DNA of 64,000 nucleotides from Mycolicibacterium grossiae. Lineage in GTDB: Bacteria > Actinomycetota > Actinomycetes > Mycobacteriales > Mycobacteriaceae. The stretch is taken from the NCBI RefSeq assembly GCF_008329645.1, contig NZ_CP043474.1:4340001-4404000 (forward strand), given 5' to 3'. The notes below the pieces were generated by a model, which saw only the letters and a program-made list of their open reading frames with translations, had not been told where the DNA came from and did not search any database. A program made the position numbers and the translations under genes. This document shows positions 43,711-51,540 of the stretch, in pieces; positions within the stretch are counted from its first letter, which is position 1, and each line of letters opens with the position of its first letter.

Positions 43711-44895
43711 ATGGCCAAGCGTGGTGACCGTATGGCGGCGAAGCGGCGCCGGCAAGAGCGCGAGAAGCAACGTCGTCATACGGTTCCCGAGACCGATCCC
43801 GGTCCGGAGGCCTTCGGCATCAAAATGCCATCGCCGGCCGCTCCAGGCGGCCCCGCCTCGCGGCCTGACTTCTCGGAGGTGGATTGGGACAAGCTCAAGG
43901 CTGCGTACCCGGACGGCGCGCACGGGCTCATGCGAGCGATGTTTCTTGGGCTCATCGGTGAACGCGCCAAGCGAGCAAAAGATCTTCTGTCGTGGGGTCT
44001 GCGGCCCAATCCGATCCATCGCGAGAGCCGCCTCGCATTCGACGATGTGGCAGTCACACTCGAGGATGAAACGAATTTGGTTAGCTCGACGGCGCTCTAT
44101 CCGACCATGAACGCGTGCGAAAATCTCGCGGCGGCGGCCGAGGTCATTGCGCTGGCACTCACACAGGGGCAAATCCGAACGTCGGCAACGGCGGCGCTGT
44201 GCCGTATTGCGATAGAATCGTCGGCCAAGACCATCTGGCTGATTTCCGAGACGGACACGGAAGAACGGATTCGCCGCTGCTACGGATTCCTCAAGGCTGA
44301 GCGTGGCCGGCAAGAAGAGTTCGAGAGGCTTGAGGCTGAGGCTCTGGTAGCACGAACAGACCCACTGGCGGAAGTCGATCTGACCAACTTTGAGAAGCGG
44401 CGCGAACGGGTGGCTGCTCGGCAGGCCAAGATCGCGGCGTTATCCGCCGAGCATATAACTGGGCCAAGTGGCGGACCGCTCAAATTGGTTGAAGGCGCGG
44501 AGATTTGGATGGACGAGCAACTGCCACGCAAGGCTGACGCCGAGTTGGACGCCGTGATGCACCCACGTAGCGCCAAGAGCTTCTACTCACTGGGCTCGGG
44601 GTTCGTTCACGGATTCAAGTGGCTGATGGGATACGTGCTCAACGACGAAGAACTCGACGACACGCCACTGCTGGCGATCACTCTCGACTCCTTTGGAAAC
44701 GCAATTCGCATGACTGAGGCTGCAGTGTCGCTGTACGAGGCACAGTCGATTGGCCCCCGTCCAGACCCCAAGCGAGCTCGCAACTATCCCGACGGTGTGG
44801 CAGACGCCGTAGAGGTACTGGCTCCGCAATATCGGTTCGCGGAGAAGAGAACGCCGACTGAGCTCGGTGAGGGCCACCGCGGCAGCGGAGCATGA
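43711..44895 (+). CDS. hypothetical helical protein (394 aa)
   Basis: The N-terminal ~25 residues are very basic (K-R-G-D-R-M-A-A-K-R-R-R-Q-E-R-E-K-Q-R-R), followed by an all-helical body with R-I-A-I-E-S-S-A-K-T-I-W-L-I and F-V-H-G-F-K-W-L-M-G-Y. Predicted cytosolic. The ATG at 43711 is chosen; a GTG at 43696 would add five residues. No family is recognised. It lies just left of the transposition core and may be island cargo. Confidence 0.65.
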   Translation: MAKRGDRMAAKRRRQEREKQRRHTVPETDPGPEAFGIKMPSPAAPGGPASRPDFSEVDWDKLKAAYPDGAHGLMRAMFLGLIGERAKRAKDLLSWGLRPNPIHRESRLAFDDVAVTLEDETNLVSSTALYPTMNACENLAAAAEVIALALTQGQIRTSATAALCRIAIESSAKTIWLISETDTEERIRRCYGFLKAERGRQEEFERLEAEALVARTDPLAEVDLTNFEKRRERVAARQAKIAALSAEHITGPSGGPLKLVEGAEIWMDEQLPRKADAELDAVMHPRSAKSFYSLGSGFVHGFKWLMGYVLNDEELDDTPLLAITLDSFGNAIRMTEAAVSLYEAQSIGPRPDPKRARNYPDGVADAVEVLAPQYRFAEKRTPTELGEGHRGSGA

Positions 44896-44917
44896 CAGTG
44901 CATGGGCATCGCCGGTC

Positions 44918-44939
44918 ATATGGATGCGGCTCTCCATAT
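44918..44939. repeat. short inverted repeat (7-bp stem, 8-base loop)
   Basis: ATATGGA at 44918-44924 and TCCATAT at 44933-44939 can form a hairpin between the hypothetical gene and tnsA. It is not GC-rich and has no T-run, so it is a poor terminator candidate. It could be a protein-binding site near the transposon end. Confidence 0.3.
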
Positions 44940-45417
44940 CGGGCGATTCAGGCGTGTCGGACGAGTAGTTCGCCGATCTCGGCCATACCATCAGAGACGT
45001 GCCCACCCATGGGCGCGCGGCGGCGCAGATTCGAAACAGCGAGCTGATTGATTACCGGCCCGCTGAGGGTGAACCTGTCGCTCAAATTCCGGCCGACGAG
45101 CTGTGGTCGGTGCCGTTCGAGAGATGTGCGCCGGTCCGCAAAGCCACGACGTACAAGGGTCAGAAAAACTTCACCGGCGAGTGGTGGTGCTCGACCACAG
45201 AGTCGCACATCCCATTCGAATCGTGGGTTGAACGGGACTTTCTGATCGCGGCCGACTTCGATCCAGACATCATTGGAATATCCGTACAGCCCTTCGCTTT
45301 TCGCTTCACTTCGGTCGCAGGGAAACAGCGGCAGCACACACCTGATGTGTTCCTCCGAACCAGATCCGGCGACGGCGTCGTCGTGGATGTTCGACCAGAC
45401 CGACTCGTGGACGGTGA

Positions 45418-45425
45418 CGCACGCG
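45418..45425. repeat. target-site duplication of the IS256-family element, left copy (CGCACGCG)
   Basis: CGCACGCG here is repeated exactly at 46854-46861, directly abutting the two ends of the inserted element. Eight bases is the usual duplication size for IS256-family elements. Confidence 0.88.
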
Positions 45426-46853
45426 GGTTGCGTCCACCAAGGTGGTGTACGAGTCGGACCTGATCAGCGGTACCGGCGTGTCGTAGCCGAATGATTGAAG
45501 GTCATCGCGTGATTCTTCGAGAGACCGACCAAAGTTTCTCGAGCAAAGGAACCGACGCGATGACCACTGCCCACAATATCGACCTGCCCACCGTGCTGGC
45601 CGAACGACTCACCACCGCCCATCCCGACGTGCTGCGCGAGCTGCTCGCCACATTCATCCACACCCTGATGGGCGCTGAGGCCGACGCCCTGTGCGGCGCC
45701 GGATACGGCGAACGCAGCACCGAGCGCACCAACTCCCGCAACGGCTACCGGCACCGCCAATTCGACACCCGCGCAGGCTCATTGGATCTCGCGATCCCGA
45801 AGCTGCGCCACGGCTCCTACTTCCCGGACTGGCTGCTGGAACGCCGCAAACGCGCCGAACGGGCTCTGACCACGGTAGTCGCGACCTGCTACCTGCTGGG
45901 GGTCTCGACGCGGCGGATGGACAAGCTGGTGGAGACCCTGGGGATCACGTCGCTGTCGAAGTCCCAGGTCAGCGTGATGGCTAAGGAACTCGACGCCGCC
46001 GTCGAAGCCTTCCGCACCCGGCCCTTGGACGCCGGCCCGTACACGTTCGTGGCCGCCGACGCCCTGGTGCTCAAGGTCCGCGAGGGCGGGCGGGTGGTCA
46101 ACGTGCACGCCCTGATCGCGGTCGGGGTCAACGCCGAGGGCCATCGCGAAATCCTGGGTATTGACGTCAGTACCGCCGAGGACGGAGCGGGCTGGTTGAC
46201 GTTCTGGCGGTCGCTGACCGCCCGCGGCCTGTCCGGGGTCAAATTGGTCACCAGCGACGCCCATGCCGGGCTGGTAGCGGCCATTGGGGCGACGCTGCCC
46301 GGGGCGGCCTGGCAGCGGTGCAGAACGCATTACACGACCAACCTGATGGCCGTCACTCCCAAGTCGTCGTGGCCGTGGGTCCGGACATTGTTGCATTCGG
46401 TGTTCGATCAACCAGACGCTGAATCGGTTGCTGCGCAATATGATCGGATCATCGAGGCCCTCGCGGACAAGCTCCCCAAGGTCGCCGACCACCTGGAAGA
46501 AGCCCGGGCGGACCTGCTGGCGTTCACTGCGTTTCCCAAGCAGATCTGGCGCCAGATCTGGAGCAACAACCCCCAGGAACGCCTCAACAAGGAGATCCGC
46601 CGACGCACCGACGTCGTCGGCATCTTCCCCGACCGAAACGCTCTGATCCGCCTCGTCGGCGCCGTCCTGGCCGAACAACACGACGAATGGGCAGAATCGC
46701 GGCGCTACCTCGGCCTCGACGTCCTCAGCAAATCACGCACCGTCAACGACACACCGACAGAACAGGAGGCCACCCCAGCGGCACTGACCGCCTGACCCAA
46801 CTACCTCGAAGAATCACACGACGACGTCGTACACCACGTCCCTGGACTTGACC
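45426..46853 (+). mobile_element. IS256-family insertion sequence, IS1081-like (1428 bp)
   Basis: The ends are fixed by the 8-bp duplication and by 27-bp imperfect terminal inverted repeats (20 of 27 bases match; shared blocks GGT, GTCCA and GTGGTGTACGA). A second internal inverted pair, TCGCGTGATTCTTCGA with one mismatch, lies at 45505-45520 and 46806-46821. The single gene is an IS1081-type transposase. The element is inserted within tnsA, in the same orientation. The perfect duplication and intact transposase suggest a recent insertion. Confidence 0.9.
45560..46795 (+). CDS. IS256-family transposase (IS1081-like)
   Basis: A 411-aa mutator-type DDE transposase that reads as a close relative of the M. 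tuberculosis IS1081 transposase along its whole length (M-G-A-E-A-D-A-L-C-G-A-G-Y, R-N-G-Y-R-H-R, L-P-K-x-motif region). Catalytic residues fall in V-A-A-D-A-L-V-L-K-V, V-T-S-D-A-H-A-G-L and N-P-Q-E-R-L-N-K-E. The ATG at 45560 follows an AAAGGA ribosome-binding site. Nothing suggests truncation. Confidence 0.95.
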   Translation: MTTAHNIDLPTVLAERLTTAHPDVLRELLATFIHTLMGAEADALCGAGYGERSTERTNSRNGYRHRQFDTRAGSLDLAIPKLRHGSYFPDWLLERRKRAERALTTVVATCYLLGVSTRRMDKLVETLGITSLSKSQVSVMAKELDAAVEAFRTRPLDAGPYTFVAADALVLKVREGGRVVNVHALIAVGVNAEGHREILGIDVSTAEDGAGWLTFWRSLTARGLSGVKLVTSDAHAGLVAAIGATLPGAAWQRCRTHYTTNLMAVTPKSSWPWVRTLLHSVFDQPDAESVAAQYDRIIEALADKLPKVADHLEEARADLLAFTAFPKQIWRQIWSNNPQERLNKEIRRRTDVVGIFPDRNALIRLVGAVLAEQHDEWAESRRYLGLDVLSKSRTVNDTPTEQEATPAALTA

Positions 46854-46861
46854 CGCACGCG
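46854..46861. repeat. target-site duplication of the IS256-family element, right copy (CGCACGCG)
   Basis: Exact match of 45418-45425, immediately after the right inverted repeat. The tnsA reading frame resumes here. Confidence 0.88.
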
Positions 46862-47189
46862 AGGCATTCGAATCGACCAGTGCGCTGTGCGGGCGTACTG
46901 GGTCTGGGTGGACCTACCGCCGTGTTGGAGATCAGCCACCGATCCGAGCCGCGAACTTGCGTTGGCTCGCCGGTTACCGGAACCCACGAAATCGACGGCA
47001 GGACGTCGTCACCAACCTGACCTCGCTACTGGCCCACAACCCGAAGACAATCGGCGCAGCCGCCCTCGCGGCGGGCGAACCGCTATTGGTATTACCCACT
47101 GTCTATCACCTGCTCTGGACACACGAGATCGACGTCGATATCGACTCGGCACCGATCGGTGAACATACGCTGATCCGGTTGGCCAAACG

Positions 47190-49253
47190 ATGACTGCTGA
47201 GCCCGCCAGAATCGCCATCGGCGACTTTTGTCGCTACGACGGCAAGTTCTGCGAGCTGGTGGCGATCGACGGAATGATAGCGAAGCTACGTCGCGAGGAC
47301 GGTCAGCTCGCAGCAGTCAAGATTGCGGACTTGTTCGCGGACAGTTCATTCGACGTCCTATCCCCCAGCGTTCGTCGCCGCCCAATCCCACCCGACTACT
47401 TCTCCGCGCTGCCGAGACGGGTCCAGGAGCGCGTCCTCTGGCTCGAGCACCACATCTCCGAAGTGGTCGACGGGATACCAGTCGGCTCACCGCCGCAGAC
47501 CACTCCACGGAACGGATACGACATTCGATCGACATCACTCGGACAGCGAGAACGCAACAAATGCTCCGAACTTGAGTCCGCTGGAACGCCATTGGGCCTG
47601 AAGTACTTCCAAGAACTCCGTCGGCGTTACGAACGATCCGGCGTTGCCGGGCTGGTTGACGGCCGTCTTCACCGTAGGCGCTCGCCAACCCGTCGGGTCG
47701 ATAGTCGCTACGTGGGCGTGCTGTTGGAGGTGCTGAACGAGAACGAATTGCAGTCGACGCGCACAGAGATTGCCATGAAGTGGCACGTGGACCGGCGAGT
47801 GGTCGACAAGTTCGGCGACGGAGTGAAACTACCTTCTCACACCACATTTCATCGGCTGATGAAACAGCTCCCCCAAGCGCGTCACGCCACTGGATCCGCA
47901 CGAACCCGGCAGACGAAGAACCATCAGCCGGAGGGCGTGTTCGGTAAGGTGGTCGCGAGCCGTCCCGGGGAGTGGATGCAAATCGACACCACGCCGTTCG
48001 ATGTCGGCATCCGGCTCGATGAGTCGGTGAGGGGTCGGGTGGAGCTGACGGGCCTCGTCGACGCTGCGACGCGCACAATCGTCGCGGCGGTTCTCCGACC
48101 TACGACGAAGGCAGTAGACGCATCCCTTCTTGTCGCGAAATCGATGACGCCGGAACCGATGCGGCCAGGATGGATCGATGCCGTCCGAATGTCGAACTCG
48201 GTCCTGCCCTACCACGCAATGCGGTCTGTCGATGACAGACTTGAGCACGCTGCTGCCCGCCCCGTCATCGTTCCCGAGAACATCGTGTACGACAACGGCG
48301 CCGTCTATCTGTCGAGCACTTTCCGCTCTGCATGCCGATCGCTCGGGATCAGCATGCAGCCTGCACACAAGGACGAGCCTACCGATAAGCCGATCGTCGA
48401 ACGCACCTTGGGATCGGTCAAAACCCTTTTCGCACAATACGTCACGGGCTACCTCGGATCATCGGTCGAGAACCGAGGCAAGAACGCCGAGCAGAACGCA
48501 GTATTCTCGCTGCAAGAGCTTCAGGATCTGCTGGACGAATGGGTCGTCGTCGCCTGGCAGAACAGACCCCACGATGGACTGCGGGACCCCTTGAACCCGC
48601 AAAGAAAGCTGACCCCGAACGAGAAGTACGCGTCCATGCTCGCCGTCAGCGGATATATCCCCGCGCCGTTGACCTCCGACCAATACATCGCACTCCTACC
48701 CAGCCTGTACCGGACGGTGACAGCCGCAGGCATCACCATCGACTACCGGACCTACGACAGCGACGACTTGGACGCTGCGCGGGGTGAGATCTCCGGGGTA
48801 CCCGGCAAGGGCACGCAGTGGCAGGTCCACTACGACCCCTACGACGTCAGTCGCATCTGGGTTCGCAACCACCACGGCGAGGGCTACCTGATGGCCTGCT
48901 GGACGCAGCTCCACACCGCACCGCAGCCGTTTGGGTCGTCACTGTGGGAGCATGCACGTCAACTCGAGACAAGTCGAGGAGAGCGGCGAACCTCGCAAGA
49001 GGCGATCACGGCCGCAGTCGAGGACCTCTTGGGACGTGCGTCCGTGGCGCCCGAGCCGGCGACCCGGCGTCGCCGCACCGCAAAGGACCGCCGAGCCATC
49101 GCGCGTACACGGGCGGCGGCGGAGTTACCACCCACATTGCCACCAGCAGAGGAAAAGCCGACGCCCCATTTGTCTCCGGCGGAGGACGACGATATCGCCG
49201 ACGTCATCCCACTACCCGTATTCGACGCCGAGAAGGAGGCCGACACATGGTGA
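47190..49253 (+). CDS. TnsB/Mu-type DDE transposase of the Tn7-like element
   Basis: A 687-aa transposase. The N-terminal region contains helix-turn-helix-like segments (R-R-R-Y-E-R-S-G-V-A-G-L-V-D-G-R). The rve-type catalytic core has D266 (M-Q-I-D-T-T-P), D368 (V-Y-D-N-G-A-V-Y) and E404 (I-V-E-R-T-L-G-S), a D-D-35-E spacing. A Mu-type C-terminal beta-barrel follows, and the acidic tail (~600-687) probably contacts the ATPase. The start overlaps the tnsA stop (ATGA). It would perform strand transfer with TnsA. Confidence 0.9.
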   Translation: MTAEPARIAIGDFCRYDGKFCELVAIDGMIAKLRREDGQLAAVKIADLFADSSFDVLSPSVRRRPIPPDYFSALPRRVQERVLWLEHHISEVVDGIPVGSPPQTTPRNGYDIRSTSLGQRERNKCSELESAGTPLGLKYFQELRRRYERSGVAGLVDGRLHRRRSPTRRVDSRYVGVLLEVLNENELQSTRTEIAMKWHVDRRVVDKFGDGVKLPSHTTFHRLMKQLPQARHATGSARTRQTKNHQPEGVFGKVVASRPGEWMQIDTTPFDVGIRLDESVRGRVELTGLVDAATRTIVAAVLRPTTKAVDASLLVAKSMTPEPMRPGWIDAVRMSNSVLPYHAMRSVDDRLEHAAARPVIVPENIVYDNGAVYLSSTFRSACRSLGISMQPAHKDEPTDKPIVERTLGSVKTLFAQYVTGYLGSSVENRGKNAEQNAVFSLQELQDLLDEWVVVAWQNRPHDGLRDPLNPQRKLTPNEKYASMLAVSGYIPAPLTSDQYIALLPSLYRTVTAAGITIDYRTYDSDDLDAARGEISGVPGKGTQWQVHYDPYDVSRIWVRNHHGEGYLMACWTQLHTAPQPFGSSLWEHARQLETSRGERRTSQEAITAAVEDLLGRASVAPEPATRRRRTAKDRRAIARTRAAAELPPTLPPAEEKPTPHLSPAEDDDIADVIPLPVFDAEKEADTW

Positions 49254-49260
49254 TTCGAAG

Positions 49261-50292
49261 ATGACCGTCGATGAGCAGGCGGCCGAGCCCGACCTCGACC
49301 CCCGCCAGCTGCCGTCAGTAACGCTTGATGGTTGGCGCAGATTCGTCGACGCCAAACCCGCAATATTTGACCTACCCGATCACGATTACTACAGCACGCT
49401 CACCGGTGCGGAGAAGCTCGCATTCGATGACCGACGCATGGCCTACCACTCGGAGTTGGTCATCATCGAGACTTCAACGGTCCGCCACATCACCCGCCAG
49501 GGCCGGCTGTTGACTCTGCTCAATCAACGTGAATGTGGCGCCCGCCGATCCATGATCGTGTCAGGGCCGTGGGCGAGCGGGAAGACCACCACCATCAAGT
49601 TGCTCGGAAAGATCCACGAGCAGAACGTACGCCGCCGGTATCCCGGCCAGGACCGGATACCTGTCGTCTACATCACAACACCGCCGAAAGGCTCGCCCCG
49701 CAAGCTCGCTTCAGAGTTCGCCAACTTCCTCGGACTTCCTACGCGGCAACGTCACAACACCACTGACATCGCCGATGCGGTGTGCCACGTGCTCACCGAG
49801 GCCCGGACCGAACTCGTCATTGTCGACGAGATCCACAACCTCAACCTTGCCAGTGCCGCCGGCGAGGACATGTCCGATCATCTGAAGTACTTCAGCGAGC
49901 ACATGCCCGCCACATTCGTCTACGCGGGCATCAATGTGGAGCGCTCCGGGCTGTTCACCGGAGTCCGCGGCCGGCAGATCTCAGGACGGTCCGTTCTGAT
50001 CAAGACAGGCAACTTTCCATTCAACGACGAATGGAAATCGCTTGTCGCATCAATGGAATCAGCATTGCGCCTGTACAAGCACCGAGACGGCACGCTGACG
50101 CGCAACTCGAAATACCTACACCAACGAACGGGTGGGTCGATCAGCAGTCTGAGTCATCTCATCCGAGTCGCGGCGATCACGGCCATCCTCAGCGGAGACG
50201 ACGCGATCACGCGTGAGGCACTCGACGCAGCCATCATCGACCACGCAGCGGAGGCCGCAACCAGCCACCCAGTCGCCCCCAAGGCCGGGTAG
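49261..50292 (+). CDS. TnsC/TniB-type AAA+ ATPase
   Basis: A 343-aa ATPase: Walker A G-P-W-A-S-G-K-T (102-109), Walker B L-V-I-V-D-E-I-H-N (~183) and a sensor region with Y-A-G-I-N-V-E. This is the target-selection regulator that bridges TniQ and TnsB in Tn7-like systems. The ATG at 49261 lies 7 bases after the tnsB stop. It is the third gene of the operon. Confidence 0.9.
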   Translation: MTVDEQAAEPDLDPRQLPSVTLDGWRRFVDAKPAIFDLPDHDYYSTLTGAEKLAFDDRRMAYHSELVIIETSTVRHITRQGRLLTLLNQRECGARRSMIVSGPWASGKTTTIKLLGKIHEQNVRRRYPGQDRIPVVYITTPPKGSPRKLASEFANFLGLPTRQRHNTTDIADAVCHVLTEARTELVIVDEIHNLNLASAAGEDMSDHLKYFSEHMPATFVYAGINVERSGLFTGVRGRQISGRSVLIKTGNFPFNDEWKSLVASMESALRLYKHRDGTLTRNSKYLHQRTGGSISSLSHLIRVAAITAILSGDDAITREALDAAIIDHAAEAATSHPVAPKAG

Positions 50293-50301
50293 GTCACGAT
50301 C

Positions 50302-51210
50302 ATGACAACGCTCACGTCCAGCATCGGCAACCCAACACTTCCCCGTCCGGTGAGGCCCCTGCCGAACGAAGTGCTTGCCGAATACCTCGCCCGTCTGGCG
50401 AAGGCGAACGGCATCAGCCGTGCTCGCCTGGAAGCACTGCTGACCCGCCGGGGGCCAACGACGCGAGCCGCTCTCGCCGCCTGCGTGTCGATGAGCGATC
50501 GCGCCCTCGCCTTCGCACTGCCCGAACTGCGAATTGCGGGCGATACCGACGCCTATCCTGAGTTGTTGCAGCGCGAAGTGGAATCGGTCGGGCCCGGATG
50601 TCCACTGTGCGCATCGAGACACGGGCAACGTATTTCCTTCCCGCAGGTGTGGTCCACCCACGACAACGTGGTGTGCGTCCACCACAGCATGTGGCTCAAC
50701 GGCACGGCCTTTCGTGCCGACCCAACCCGCCCGATCGTCAAAATCGTTGGCGCCTCACGTGCCGATATTCTGCTTGCACACCGGCGGCATCAACGTCTCA
50801 TCCACCAACACGGCCGGCCCGCGATTCTGCAATCTGTCACCGACGCCTACGACATCGTGGAGCAGTGGAACTACTGGCGACCGCTGGAAGCGATCGGATT
50901 CCGACTCTCCGAACTCCAACCCGATGAAGCCCAACGAGGCACGGGCACTGCGAGCCGCAACGCAGCCATGTATCCCGAGATCATTCGGCTGGCCACCGTG
51001 CTCAGCGACTCGGCGTGGCGCAGGCGGCTGCTCGCGAAAGACAGAGCAAGACGCGGCAAGGCCATGCTCGACCTTTTTGAACTCGTCCTGGATGGCGACG
51101 CCCCCTACCGTGCCGCGGATCCGATCTACGAATGGAGGCTGCGCCAACTGGCGGCAGCGGATGTCACGAAGCTTGAGCGCAGGGGCAGTCAAGAGAACAC
51201 GAGGGGATGA
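50302..51210 (+). CDS. tniQ: TniQ-family targeting protein
   Basis: A 302-aa protein with the TniQ N-terminal R-P-L-P-N-E-V-L-A-E-Y-L-A-R-L and zinc-finger-like pairs (C-P-L-C-A-S-R-H and C-V-H-H). In Tn7-like systems TniQ/TnsD picks the attachment site. The length is moderate, without a long TnsD-style C-terminal extension, so the target could be a different site class. The ATG at 50302 is ten bases after the TnsC stop. Confidence 0.82.
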   Translation: MTTLTSSIGNPTLPRPVRPLPNEVLAEYLARLAKANGISRARLEALLTRRGPTTRAALAACVSMSDRALAFALPELRIAGDTDAYPELLQREVESVGPGCPLCASRHGQRISFPQVWSTHDNVVCVHHSMWLNGTAFRADPTRPIVKIVGASRADILLAHRRHQRLIHQHGRPAILQSVTDAYDIVEQWNYWRPLEAIGFRLSELQPDEAQRGTGTASRNAAMYPEIIRLATVLSDSAWRRRLLAKDRARRGKAMLDLFELVLDGDAPYRAADPIYEWRLRQLAAADVTKLERRGSQENTRG

Positions 51211-51527
51211 TGATGACGACAGTCGATCAGGTTGGACCTGCGCTGCCCCACGGCGCAGCAGGATGCACCGACTGGCAGCTGGATGGCGACGAGCTATACA
51301 GGATCGTCTATACCGACGAGGAAAGCGTCGAGGGTTACGACGTCGGCGTACACCTGTCCGCCATTCAACACCCCAACGGAGAACTCAGCTCTCATGACTT
51401 CGTCGAGATCTACCTTGACATCGCTGGTAATGGTCCGCTGTCCGCGGAACAATCACGTGCGCTGGCTCGAATACTGCTCGACGCCGCCGAACAAGCCGAG
51501 CATTGGGCGACGGTGCTGGCGCGCTGA
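51207..51527 (+). CDS. small acidic ORF coupled to tniQ (106 aa)
   Basis: The ATG at 51207 overlaps the tniQ stop (ATGA). The product is acidic and mixed alpha/beta (E-L-Y-R-I-V-Y-T-D-E-E-S; E-I-Y-L-D-I-A-G-N; C-terminal helix S-R-A-L-A-R-I-L-L-D-A-A). It contains no known domain. Tight coupling suggests it belongs to the transposition operon, perhaps as a regulator or accessory subunit. It converges on the SNF2 helicase with a 13-bp gap. Confidence 0.6.
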   Translation: MMMTTVDQVGPALPHGAAGCTDWQLDGDELYRIVYTDEESVEGYDVGVHLSAIQHPNGELSSHDFVEIYLDIAGNGPLSAEQSRALARILLDAAEQAEHWATVLAR

Positions 51528-51540
51528 GATTTCAAAGTAG

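Larger units (their letters stand above)
44999..47193 (+). pseudogene. tnsA-like transposase endonuclease gene, split by an IS256-family element
   Basis: The N-terminal part (44999-45425) reads as a TnsA-like nuclease: H-I-P-F-E-S-W-V-E-R-D-F (acidic residues ~E74/E78), T-P-D-V-F-L (D116), V-V-D-V-R-P (D130). The C-terminal part (46862-47193) reads G-W-T-Y-R-R-V-G-D and N-L-R-W-L-A-G-Y-R-N-P, ending I-R-L-A-K-R. Removing the IS and one 8-bp duplication joins codons GCA CGC GAG exactly in frame, giving an intact 252-aa protein. As it stands, the first part runs 13 codons into the IS and stops at 45463. TnsA cuts the 5' strand ends in Tn7-type transposition. Its stop overlaps the tnsB start. 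A GTG start at 44999 is assumed. Confidence 0.85.

Noticed and set aside
45505-46821. IS256 element ends placed at the 16-bp inverted pair TCG(C/T)GTGATTCTTCGA
   Set aside because: No target duplication flanks these points. The outer 27-bp repeats at 45426 and 46853 are bordered by an exact 8-bp duplication and restore tnsA, so the inner pair is subterminal.
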